A stretch of 44,865 nucleotides of DNA, taken from assembly GCA_964353255.1 (NCBI GenBank), contig CAYGVJ010000025.1, forward strand, positions 1 through 44,865, in the 5' to 3' direction. Positions within the stretch are counted from its first letter, which is position 1. Every line of letters starts with the position of its first letter. Origin of the DNA: VFZS01 sp964353255. GTDB taxonomy: Bacteria > Acidobacteriota > Terriglobia > Bryobacterales > Bryobacteraceae. This document shows, one piece after another, positions 1-8,500 of this stretch. The position numbers and the translations under genes are program-made. Under the pieces are notes generated by a model, which did no database searches, was not told where the DNA came from, and saw nothing but the letters and a program-made list of their open reading frames with translations.

Positions 1-232
1 ATACCCGAAGGGCCGGCTGGAAAGCCGGCCGCAGGCAAGAATGCCCGCCCCACGGGGTGGAGGGAGCAGGGGTCGCTGGAGTTTGCCAAGCTGCTGCTGG
101 AGAAGGCGCTGGTGGCGGTGTCGCCGGGAGTGGGGTTTGGGCCGCTGGGTGAGGGGCACGTGCGGTTTGCGCTGGTGGAGAATGAGCAGCGGATCCGGCA
201 GGCGGTGAGAGGGATAGGGCGGGTGTTGAGGG
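1..232 (+). repeat. Long direct repeat, left copy (partner 2009-2240)
   Basis: Bases 1-232 align without gaps to 2009-2240, with only scattered substitutions by eye. The repeat covers the C-terminal part of an aminotransferase gene, including the in-frame REP. It probably continues to the left of the window. The two copies bracket the minus-strand Panacea/MazF-like pair. Confidence 0.85.
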
Positions 233-243
233 AAGGAACGTAG
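1..243 (+). CDS. Class I/II aminotransferase, C-terminal end only (cut by window edge)
   Basis: The frame is open from the first base to a TAG at 241-243 and encodes the last 80 residues of a PLP-dependent fold-type I aminotransferase of the alanine/LL-diaminopimelate aminotransferase group. The diagnostic stretch is SLEFAKLLLEKALVAVSPGV followed by GFGPLGEGHVRFALVENEQR, typical of the small C-terminal domain. The catalytic lysine would lie upstream, outside the window, so whether this copy is intact cannot be seen. An in-frame REP-like palindrome (10-55) adds about 15 residues (GPAGKPAAGKNARPT) that the family normally lacks. Bases 1-232 are repeated, with few differences, at 2009-2240. Confidence 0.75.
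   Translation: MPEGPAGKPAAGKNARPTGWREQGSLEFAKLLLEKALVAVSPGVGFGPLGEGHVRFALVENEQRIRQAVRGIGRVLREGT
10..55 (+). repeat. REP-like palindrome inside the aminotransferase reading frame (copy 1)
   Basis: The segment contains the inverted repeat GGCCGGCTGGAAAGCCGGCC followed by a second imperfect hairpin (GCAGGCAAGAATGCCCGC) and a CCCAC tail. It is the same repeat style as the intergenic elements around 18.2 kb and 44.3 kb. Here it is translated in frame without a stop codon. Confidence 0.7.
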
Positions 244-256
244 GCGGAGGAGCGGA

Positions 257-982
257 TTACGCTCCGGCATGCCGAAGGGCTTCGAGGACGAGGTCCTGAT
301 AGGCGCGCAGGGTCTGCTCCAGTTCTTCGTCCAGAGGGCGGCCGCACGCGAATTTCACGAAGTGGTGGAGCAGGATCGCCCAAGCGGTCTCTGAAAGGAC
401 ACCCTGCTTCTTGGCTCCGTCGAAGAACAAGGGCCTGATTCCGGCGAGGGCCACGGGCTGGATGAACTCGAAGCGGAGCACACTGGGTTCGGTCACACCT
501 CCGGGCTGGGCAGGGAGGTAGAACAGGTGGGGGAACTCCAGTGCGGCCACGCGGCATCGGAACGCCTGGTCGTGGCGCGGTTTGAATGTGAAAGCCGGAG
601 CAACCAGGACGTAGGGGGCGGGATAGAGCTGATTTGCCCACGTGGAGTGGACCATCTGCAAGACCACGGCGGGCCGCATCTTGCCCAAGAGAATGTAGTA
701 GTTCTCGTCGGCGCGGAGTTCGAGTTCCTTGATCGGGAAATGGGTCGGAGGGGGACGTTGGGGATCGAGCTTTCGGATCACATAGCTGGTCTTCGAGCTG
801 TCCCGTGGGTCGTGCCCCTCCACGGACACGATGTAGGGTTCTGCGGGCGGATATACGTGGTGTGCCAAGACCAACTGACCAGGCCGCACGATGGGCCGGC
901 CCTTTTGGTCGCGGCCAAGAGGGTCAATGAGTTCGTAGAAGCGATCGCAGAGCAGGCTCGTCTGATCGAATGGGTCCGGCAA
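257..982 (-). CDS. MazF/PemK-like protein, putative toxin partner of a Panacea-domain antitoxin
   Basis: This 241-residue protein has no clear assignment. Its middle resembles the MazF/PemK SH3-like barrel: a GKMRPAVVLQ strand near residue 100, a VLVAPAFTFKP strand near 126, then EPSVLRFEFIQPVALAG near 165, echoing the MazF pattern in which a conserved Arg-Pro turn precedes a Val-rich strand. The N-terminal 60 residues and the C-terminal helical tail (LDEELEQTLRAYQDLVLEAL) are extra relative to the roughly 110-residue MazF family. It starts 6 bp after the stop of the Panacea-domain gene, so the two are almost certainly co-transcribed. The toxin role is inferred from the partner and the weak fold resemblance; a non-toxic function cannot be excluded. 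An ATG start at 982 is used. Confidence 0.5.
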   Translation of the reverse strand: MPDPFDQTSLLCDRFYELIDPLGRDQKGRPIVRPGQLVLAHHVYPPAEPYIVSVEGHDPRDSSKTSYVIRKLDPQRPPPTHFPIKELELRADENYYILLGKMRPAVVLQMVHSTWANQLYPAPYVLVAPAFTFKPRHDQAFRCRVAALEFPHLFYLPAQPGGVTEPSVLRFEFIQPVALAGIRPLFFDGAKKQGVLSETAWAILLHHFVKFACGRPLDEELEQTLRAYQDLVLEALRHAGA

Positions 983-988
983 GACTGG

Positions 989-1648
989 TCAGGTCTCAGA
1001 GAACTTGACAGGGATTCCCGGCGGGAGTCGAGGCGGCCTGTCGTCTTCGTCCCAAGAGCGGGCAGCCTGAATGGCATCGAGCGGCAGTTCCAACCCGGTT
1101 GTGGGTAAACTCAGTTGCTTCACACGCTCTCGCAGTCTCCTGCGCAGGGCGCCGAGCTTCTGTTGATCCACTGGCAGCGGAGCAGGGCGTGGGGGGGGCC
1201 TCAGGCACGTGAAGTCCAGAAGTTCACCACGCCTTGCGGCTTCCATTGGCTCTGTTTCGAAGTAGACGTGATCCAAGAGCATATTCAGGTCGGCGTCGCC
1301 CCAGTCCTTCACGAGTTGGGCAGCCAGTTGGGAGACCTCCTCAGGAACGCGAGAAGCCTCGAGGTCTTCGGGCGCAAAGACGAGCCGGTGCGCGGCCTTG
1401 CCGCCCTTGAGGTCAGAGGTTTCGACGTCCGGGCCTCCCAGAAGTGCAGCCACTTCAGTGGCATAAGGACCGAAATGGAGAAAGCGCCAGGTGAGTTGCG
1501 CCAGCGGCTCGCCGGCGTGGCGCCGCCGCCATTCGAGGTCGGCGAGGTAGAGGAGCTTAACGAGGCGGGTGGCGGCGGGGGGCGCCATCGCTTGCAGACG
1601 GGCCTGACGGTGGATCTCCTTGACGAGGGGCAGAAGTTCGAAAGGCAT
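989..1648 (-). CDS. Panacea (SocA/DUF4065-like) domain protein, putative antitoxin
   Basis: The N-terminal half matches the Panacea/SocA-like domain: a helix with TRLVKLLYLADLEWRRRHAG (residues about 25-44) followed by LTWRFLHFGPYATEV, the signature in which a Leu-Tyr-Leu helix leads to a Trp/Phe...Gly-Pro-Tyr turn. A second block, HVYFETEPMEAARRGELLDF, is also typical. Panacea domains are known as exchangeable antitoxin modules paired with many unrelated toxins, and the co-directional gene directly downstream fits that arrangement. The ATG at 1648 is preferred; the frame is open back to a TTG at 1708, so a 239-residue form is possible. The C-terminal 80 residues are proline- and arginine-rich and may contact the partner. 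Confidence 0.65.
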   Translation of the reverse strand: MPFELLPLVKEIHRQARLQAMAPPAATRLVKLLYLADLEWRRRHAGEPLAQLTWRFLHFGPYATEVAALLGGPDVETSDLKGGKAAHRLVFAPEDLEASRVPEEVSQLAAQLVKDWGDADLNMLLDHVYFETEPMEAARRGELLDFTCLRPPPRPAPLPVDQQKLGALRRRLRERVKQLSLPTTGLELPLDAIQAARSWDEDDRPPRLPPGIPVKFSET

Positions 1649-2008
1649 CAGCACTTCGAGTGTATCATCGGCAGATCCGCCGGGGGAATTGGGGGCTGTG
1701 TGGGACAAGGTTGCTAGTCGGCCCCGGAGTGGAGGCGGTTCCAGGCTTCGAGCACCAGGCGGCGGGTGGGGTACTGCCTGGGGAACGCGCGGATGATTGC
1801 GGCGCTGGCGCGGATCAAGAGCTACCTGGACTACGGGGTGTTTCAGCCGGTGCAGATTGCCTCGATTATTGCGCTGCGCGAGTGCGCGGAGGAGACGGAG
1901 AAGATTCGCGCGACGTATCAGAAGCGGCGGGACGTGCTGGTGGAGGGGCTCGGAAGAGCGGGGTGGGAGGTGGAGAAGCCGCGGGGCTCCATGTTCGTGT
2001 GGGCACAG

Positions 2009-2240
2009 ATACCCGAAGGGCCGGCTGGAAAGCCGGCCGCAGGCAAGAATGCCCGCCCCACGGCGTGGAGGGAGATGGGGTCGCTGGAGTTTGCGAAGGT
2101 GCTGCTGGAGAAGGCGCTGGTGGCCGTGTCGCCGGGGGTAGGGTTTGGGCCGCTGGGGGAGGGGTACGTGCGGTTCGCGCTGGTGGAGAACGAGCAGCGG
2201 ATCCGGCAGGCGGTGAGGGGGATAGGGCGGGTGTTGAGGG
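2009..2240 (+). repeat. Long direct repeat, right copy (partner 1-232)
   Basis: This is the second copy of the aminotransferase C-terminal segment. Homology ends at the GTGTTGAGGG sequence just before both stop codons. Confidence 0.85.
2018..2063 (+). repeat. REP-like palindrome inside the aminotransferase fragment (copy 2)
   Basis: The sequence is the same over this stretch as the REP-like palindrome at 10-55, in the same reading frame and position of the gene. Confidence 0.7.
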
Positions 2241-2262
2241 CGGGGTGAGGGGGTACTAGAAT
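2234..2262 (+). promoter_or_regulatory. Predicted sigma70-type promoter of the DISARM operon
   Basis: A TTGAGG hexamer (2234-2239) is followed after exactly 17 bp by TAGAAT (2257-2262). The -35 box lies inside the last codons of the aminotransferase fragment and the -10 box just after its stop. Transcription would start near 2269, only a few bases before the drmD ATG at 2276. The equivalent place in the left copy has the TTGAGG but no -10 box, so the promoter seems to have arisen at the junction. Confidence 0.55.
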
Positions 2263-2275
2263 CGTCTTAGAGAGC

Positions 2276-5200
2276 ATGGCCGTAACGCAGAGCGCCGCAC
2301 TGACCGCTCCGCCTGAGCAGGGGCAACTCGCCGAAGTGCGCCAGCGCCGCTACATCGCTACGGAGGTGGTCCGGAGTGCCGCGATTGGCCCCTCCAGAAA
2401 CGGTGAACCCGTTCAACACTTGGTTTCTCTCACCTCCGTTGACGACGAGGGCCTGGGCGAAGAGTTGCAAGTGATTTGGGAGCTGGAGCCGGGGGCGCGC
2501 GTGCACGAAAAGCTGGCCCTCCCCGAGCCAACGGGATTTGACGATCCCGCCCGGCTGGACGCATTCCTGGATGCCGTTCGCTGGGGCGCGGCGTCCGTCG
2601 CCGACACCAGGCTGCTGCAATCCCCGTTTCGCGCCGGAATCGACATCGAGGATTACCAACTTGATCCGCTGGTCCGCGCCATCCAGATGCCCCGGGTGAA
2701 CCTGCTCGTAGCGGACGACGTGGGGCTGGGCAAGACCATTGAGGCGGGGCTGGTCGTTCTGGAACTCATCTTGCGGCACCGGGCACGCCGGATCCTGATC
2801 GTGTGCCCGGCCTCGCTTCAGATCCAGTGGCAGCAGCAGATGCGGGACAAGTTCGGGCTGGAGTTCCGGATCGTGGACTCGGATCTGATGAAGCAACTGC
2901 GGCGCACGCGCGGCCTGCGTGTGAATCCCTGGAACCACTATCCTCGTCTCATCACCTCTATCGACTTTCTGAAGCGCGAACGGCCCCTGCGCCTGTTCCG
3001 GGAGGTCCTGCCGCAGGGCAGCGAGCGCGCCTATCCTCGCAAGTTCGACGTGCTCATTATCGACGAGGCCCACAACGTGGCCCCAAGCGGGCGGGGCCGT
3101 TACGCCACGGACTCCCTCCGCACCGCGGCCATCCGCACATCGGCACCTCACTTCGAACACAAGCTGTTCCTCACCGCGACGCCGCACAACGGCTACCAGG
3201 AGAGCTTCACGGCCTTGCTGGAGTTGCTGGACAACCAGCGCTTCGCCCGAGGCGTTCCCCCGGACCGGGAGCAACTCGGCGCGGTCATGGTACGCCGGCT
3301 GAAGACGGAGATCTTGAAATGGGACGGCAGCCCGCGGTTCCCGAGCCGCGAACCCCTGCCCATCGAGGTTCCCTACACGGATGAAGAGAAGGAGATTCAC
3401 AACCTCCTTAAGCGCTACACCCGGCTGCGCCTCGAGCAGGCCTCAGGGTCCGCCGAACGCTACGCCGCTGAATTCGTGTTGAAGCTGCTCAAGAAGCGCC
3501 TGTTCTCCTCGCCGGCGGCTTTTGCGGATACACTCGCCAAGCACGAACAGGCCGTTCGCCGGCTCCGCAAGTTCCCGGTCACAAAACCGAGCCTGGCGAC
3601 GCTTCTCCGCGAGGCTGACCGCCTCGATGAGGAGTACGCCGACGACCGGGAACTCGAAGCCAGCACTGAAGAAGCGGTCGAAGCAGCCACGCTGGCCTTC
3701 AGCCAGCTCAGCACAGAAGAGGAGCAGCTCTTGGCCCGCCTGAGAAGCTGGGCGGAAAAAGCCCGGTTCCGCCCCGACTCGAAAGCCTCGGAGCTCATCC
3801 AGTGGCTCCGCGATAACGTCCGGCCGAACGGGCAGTGGTCCGATGAGCGCGTGATCATCTTTACGGAGTACCGCGCGACGCAGAAATGGCTGGAGGGGAT
3901 CCTGGCCACCGAGGGCTTGACCGGGGGTGACCGGCTCATGACGCTATACGGCGGAATGGACTCCCAGCAGAGGGAGCGCGTGAAGGCAGCGTTTCAATAT
4001 GACCCGCACGGCAGCCCGGTGCGAATCCTCCTGGCCACCGATGCAGCCTCGGAGGGCATCGATCTTCAGAATCACTGTCACCAACTCATTCACTACGAAA
4101 TCCCCTGGAACCCGAACCGCATGGAGCAGCGCAACGGCCGCATTGACCGGCACGGCCAGCGCGCCCAAAAAGTGCTGGTCTACCACTTCGCGCCGGCGGG
4201 CTTCGCCAGACGGCAGCAGGACCCCACGGCCAAGCCGTCCGAGCTGGAGGCGGACCTCGAGTTCCTGATGCGCGCCGCCATCAAGATCAACACGATCCGC
4301 GAGGACCTGGGCAAGGTAGGCCCGATCATTGCGCAGCAGGTGGAAGAGGCGATGCTCGGGCGCCGGTCCGCGCTGGATACAACCGAGGCGGAGCGCCAGG
4401 CCGGGCCGATCAAGCGCCTGCTCAGGCTCGAACGCAATCTGCGCGAGGAGATCGAGCGCCACATGAGCCAGCTCCATGAGACGCGCAACGAGCTGCGCCT
4501 CTCACCCGAGAACATCCAGTCGGTGGTGGAAATCGCTCTTGAACTGGCGGGACAGCCGCGGCTCATCCCCGCCAAGGTACCCGGCATATGGCCAGACCCC
4601 ATCGGCCAGCGGAAGCACTGCCCGGTGTTTCTCCTGCCGCAATTCGCGGGGAGCTGGGCGGCCTGCGCGGAGGGCTTGCGGCATCCCCACACCCAGCAGG
4701 TGCGTCCGATCGTTTTCGATCCGGACCTGGCTCGCGGCCGCGACGACGTGGTCCTGGCGCATCTGAATCACAAGCTGGTGCAGATGTGCCTGCGGCTCCT
4801 GCGGGCCGAGGTGTGGGCACCGGAGGGCAAGAAAAAGATTCACCGCGTCAGCGCCCGCCTGGCACCCGACCAGGCGCTGGAGGCTCCCGCCGTGGTGGCG
4901 CACGCCAGGCTGCTTTTCGTCAGCGGCGACAGCCAGCGGCTTCACGAGGAACTGCTGGTCGCCGGCGGGCTGGTCCGCGAAGGACGCTTCTCCCGGCTTG
5001 GCGTCACGCAGCTTCAGAGTGCCCTTGCGGCCGCGCGGCCGGACGAGCCCCCGCCGGCCCTGAAGGACCGGTTCCGCGAGCTCTGGCTGCACCTTGCCGA
5101 ACCTCTCTATCAAGCGCTCGAGGCCCGCACCCAGGAGCGCACAGCCGCAGTTCAGAAACAGCTCGGTGAACGGGCCGAAAAGGAGGTCAAAAAGTTCACC

Positions 5201-5488
5201 GCCATCATGCAGGAGCTGGAGCGGGACATTCGAGAAGAGCTGGAGAGCACCAAGCACAAACAACTGGAGCTTTTCCCAGAAGAAGAGTGGGAACAGTTGA
5301 AGGAACAGCGCGAACAGTTCGACCGCGACGTGGACAGCCTGCGCGCCCGCCTACTGGCGATCCCTGGTGAGCTTGCCAGGGAGGTCGAGCACATCCGCAA
5401 GCGTTTCGCCGATCCACAGCCCAGGCTGTTTCCTGTTGCGGTTACGTTTCTCGTGCCGGCGCGGCTCGCGCAGGGCACGCCGAGGTAG
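2276..5488 (+). CDS. drmD: DrmD, SNF2-family helicase-like ATPase of class 1 DISARM
   Basis: This 1070-residue protein is a superfamily 2 helicase of the SNF2/RapA type. Walker A is ADDVGLGKT at about residues 145-153, the Walker B box DEAH at about 262-265, motif III TATPHNG near 300, and the C-terminal helicase lobe has DAASEGIDLQ near 590 and the arginine-finger box QRNGRIDRHGQ near 620. The last 350 residues form a tail with a charged, probably coiled-coil segment (about 950-1050). In class 1 DISARM, drmD is the first gene and distinguishes class 1 from class 2, which has drmE instead. The stop is 14 bp before the drmMI start. The precise role of DrmD in the system is not established. The ATG at 2276 is used, directly behind the predicted promoter. 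Confidence 0.88.
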   Translation: MAVTQSAALTAPPEQGQLAEVRQRRYIATEVVRSAAIGPSRNGEPVQHLVSLTSVDDEGLGEELQVIWELEPGARVHEKLALPEPTGFDDPARLDAFLDAVRWGAASVADTRLLQSPFRAGIDIEDYQLDPLVRAIQMPRVNLLVADDVGLGKTIEAGLVVLELILRHRARRILIVCPASLQIQWQQQMRDKFGLEFRIVDSDLMKQLRRTRGLRVNPWNHYPRLITSIDFLKRERPLRLFREVLPQGSERAYPRKFDVLIIDEAHNVAPSGRGRYATDSLRTAAIRTSAPHFEHKLFLTATPHNGYQESFTALLELLDNQRFARGVPPDREQLGAVMVRRLKTEILKWDGSPRFPSREPLPIEVPYTDEEKEIHNLLKRYTRLRLEQASGSAERYAAEFVLKLLKKRLFSSPAAFADTLAKHEQAVRRLRKFPVTKPSLATLLREADRLDEEYADDRELEASTEEAVEAATLAFSQLSTEEEQLLARLRSWAEKARFRPDSKASELIQWLRDNVRPNGQWSDERVIIFTEYRATQKWLEGILATEGLTGGDRLMTLYGGMDSQQRERVKAAFQYDPHGSPVRILLATDAASEGIDLQNHCHQLIHYEIPWNPNRMEQRNGRIDRHGQRAQKVLVYHFAPAGFARRQQDPTAKPSELEADLEFLMRAAIKINTIREDLGKVGPIIAQQVEEAMLGRRSALDTTEAERQAGPIKRLLRLERNLREEIERHMSQLHETRNELRLSPENIQSVVEIALELAGQPRLIPAKVPGIWPDPIGQRKHCPVFLLPQFAGSWAACAEGLRHPHTQQVRPIVFDPDLARGRDDVVLAHLNHKLVQMCLRLLRAEVWAPEGKKKIHRVSARLAPDQALEAPAVVAHARLLFVSGDSQRLHEELLVAGGLVREGRFSRLGVTQLQSALAAARPDEPPPALKDRFRELWLHLAEPLYQALEARTQERTAAVQKQLGERAEKEVKKFTAIMQELERDIREELESTKHKQLELFPEEEWEQLKEQREQFDRDVDSLRARLLAIPGELAREVEHIRKRFADPQPRLFPVAVTFLVPARLAQGTPR

Positions 5489-5502
5489 CCGGGAGGTTGG
5501 GG

Positions 5503-8500
5503 ATGTCTGCCGCGCGCCATCACGCCGAATGGCTTTCGCTCGTCGAGGTCTCCGGACCTTTCCTCAGTCTGCCAGTTCTGCTGCGGGTGTTCCCACAAGG
5601 CCTTCAGGCGCACGACCCGAACCTGGCGAAGCAACTGCGCCTGAGATACGAGGAATGGGAGGACAACCGGGCAACCGGTGGCATCGTTGCTCCGGCGCAC
5701 CGTGGCTGGATCTTGTGGGTTTTGACGGACGTCCTGGGATTTTCCAGCGAGATCCTCGCTGAAGGGCAGTCGATTCCGCAAACGCTGAAAGCGCACATCG
5801 CTGAGCATGGGGAGACGCTCCGGCCCGACCTGGCCGTGTTGGAAGCCGACGGCTCTGGCAGGCCGCGGCTGCTGCTCCAGCTTCTTCCATCAGCGCAGGA
5901 CTTGGAGAAGCCCCTGGCCCGGCTCCACTGGAAGGCCTCGCCGGCGACGCGGATGATGGAGCTGCTCCATGCCACTGGTTGCCCGCTCGGCCTTGCCACC
6001 AACGGCGAGCGCTGGATGCTGGTCTACGCGAAGCCCGGGGAATCTACCGGATTCGCCTCCTGGTACGCCTCGCTGTGGCTGGAGGAACCCATCACGCTGA
6101 GAGCCTTCCGGAGCCTGCTTTGGGCCTATCGCTTCTTCTCAGTGCCCGAGACCGACACGCTCGAAGCCATGCTCGCGGAGAGCGCGGAGAACCAGCAGGA
6201 AGTCACCGAGCAGCTTGGCGCGCAGGTTCGCCACGCTGTCGAGCTGCTGGTCCAGGCTCTGGACCGCGCGGACCAGGATCGCGGCCGCAAGCTGCTCGCC
6301 GGGTTAACCGAGGCCGAATTGTACGAGGCGGCCCTTACCGTGATGATGCGGCTGGTGTTCCTTTTCTCGGCCGAGGAGCGCGGGCTGCTTCCCGTGGAAG
6401 ATCCTTTGTACACCCTGCACTACGCCGTCTCGACCCTTCAGGCGCAACTCCGGGAGACCGCTGACCAGCTTGGCGAGGAGGTCCTCGAACGGCGGTTCGA
6501 CGCCTGGTGCCGCCTGCTGGCAACCTTCCGCGCAGTTCACGGCGGCATCCAGCACGACCGGCTCGAACTGCCTGCTTACGGCGGGCGCCTGTTCGATCCC
6601 GACCGGTTCGCGTTCCTGGAAGGCCGGCCTTCCCGTACGCGCTGGCGCGAGGCACCGGCCGATCCGCTTCCGGTCAACAACCGGACCGTGCTCCACACGC
6701 TCGAAGCGCTCCAATTTCTGGAGGTCAAGGCGCAGGGCGCAGCCACGGAAAAGCGCCGGCTCAGCTTCCGCGCGCTCGATATCGAGCAGATCGGCCCCGT
6801 CTACGAAGGCCTGCTCGATCACACTGCCACGCGCACCGCCGAGACCGTGCTGGGCCTCGCCGGCACCCGCGAAAAGGAACCCGAAATTCCGCTCCCGGAG
6901 ATGGAGCGGCAGGCGGCCAGGGGCGCCGGCGAATTCATCGAATGGCTCCGTGATCAGACGGGCCGTTCGGAAAGCGCGCTGCGACGTGGGCTCGAGGAGC
7001 CGCTGGCGCCGCTGGCTGAGGAGCGCTTCCGCACCGCCTGCGGCAATGACGAGACTCTGTGGCGGCACGTGAAGCCCTTCGCGGGCCTCGTGCGGCCGGA
7101 CAGTTTCGGTTACCCGGTCGTGATCCTGCCGGGCAGCGTCTACGTGACGGCGGGAACCGACCGGCGGACTTCCGGGACGCAGTACACGCCGCGGGGCCTG
7201 ACAGAATCCATCGTCCAGCACGCGCTCGAGCCGCTGGTTTACGCGGGGCCGGCCGAGGGCAAGCCGCGGGAGCAGTGGGTGCTGCACCCCGCCCGTGTAC
7301 TGCTCAACCTGAAGATCTGCGATGTGGCGGCGGGTTCCGGTGCTTTCCTGGTACAGGCCTGCCGGTATCTTTCCGAGCTTCTCGTCGAAGCCTGGGAGAA
7401 GACCGAGGCCGCACATCCCGGCGTGCCGGCCATCACTCCGGAGGGCGAGCCGTCCCGCGGCCAGCCGGGTGAGCTGCTCATCCCGAAGGATCCGAGCGAG
7501 CGCCTCATTTACGCCCGCCGGCTGATTGCCCAGCGCTGCCTTTATGGCGTGGACAAGAACCCGCTGGCTGTTGAGATGGCCAAGCTCTCGCTCTGGCTGC
7601 TGACGCTCGACAAGAACAAGCCGTTCACGTTCCTCGACCACGCCATCAAGTGCGGCGATTCGCTTCTGGGGGTCGCGCAGCGCTGGCAGATCGAGGCGTT
7701 CGACTTCCTGCCCCAGGAGGCCGAGGAGAAGCAGATTTCGTTCTGGCGCAGATGGTCCAAGGTGCTGTTTGAACAGGCCCTCGACCGCAGGCGCCGCCTG
7801 GAAGCAATCCAGGCGTCAACCGTCGCCGACACCGAGCGCCAGGAGAAGCTCCTCGAGGAAGCGGAAGGCGCCACTGGTCTGGTCCGGCTGACGTGCGACT
7901 TGCTGGCCGGCGCGGCGATTGCCACCGCCAATGGCCGCCCACCCCGGCCGGGCGACGCTTTCAGCCGGAAGCGTGTCGAGCTATGGCGACGCCTTAAGGA
8001 AAAGTACGCTTATGACGAAGACGTGGGCTCCTGGCGCGACGCCCTCGAGCAAATGAAGCCCGAGGCGGCCCGCCTCCTCGACGAAGGAAATCCCTCGGGC
8101 GTGCCGCCCCGCCGGCCGTTCCACTGGCCGATCGAGTTCCCCGAGGTGTTCGTGGACCGGGACGGCTTCGACGCGATCCTGAGCAATCCGCCCTTCATGG
8201 GCGGACAGAAGATCACGGGCGCTTTGGGGACCAGCTATCGGGACTACCTGGTGGGGTACATCGCCTCGGGACAGCGCGGCAGCGCCGACCTGTGCGCCTA
8301 CTTCTACCTCCGGGTGTTCGAGTTGCTGCGGTCGGGCGCCACGCTCGGGATGTTGGCCACGAAGACCATCGCCGAGGGTGCTGTACTCCGAGTGGGCCTC
8401 GACCAGCTCGTGGAGAAGGGCGCGGCGATCTTCCGCGCAGTGCCCACCCGCAAGTGGCCGGGCAAGGCCAACGTAGCGGTGGCGCACTTGTGGATCTGGC

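Larger units (their letters stand above)
1763..2248 (+). pseudogene. Aminotransferase 3'-fragment (second copy)
   Basis: The frame encodes the C-terminal third of the same aminotransferase as at 1-243. It begins abruptly at RVGYCLGNARM, which in the family lies just after the PLP-lysine loop, and runs through MIAALARIKSYLDYGVFQP to the stop at 2246-2248. The N-terminal two thirds, including the catalytic lysine, are missing, and there is no start codon context, so it cannot be a working enzyme. It carries the same in-frame REP at 2018-2063 as the left copy, so the REP was there before the duplication. The matching N-terminal material appears at 17772-17966, beyond the DISARM operon. Confidence 0.8.

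Noticed and set aside
1714..1767. Minus-strand peptide PTRRLVLEAWNRLHSGAD followed by a stop, resembling the end of a protein
   Set aside because: It runs antisense into the aminotransferase fragment, has no start or family signature, and is probably a chance reading in GC-rich DNA.
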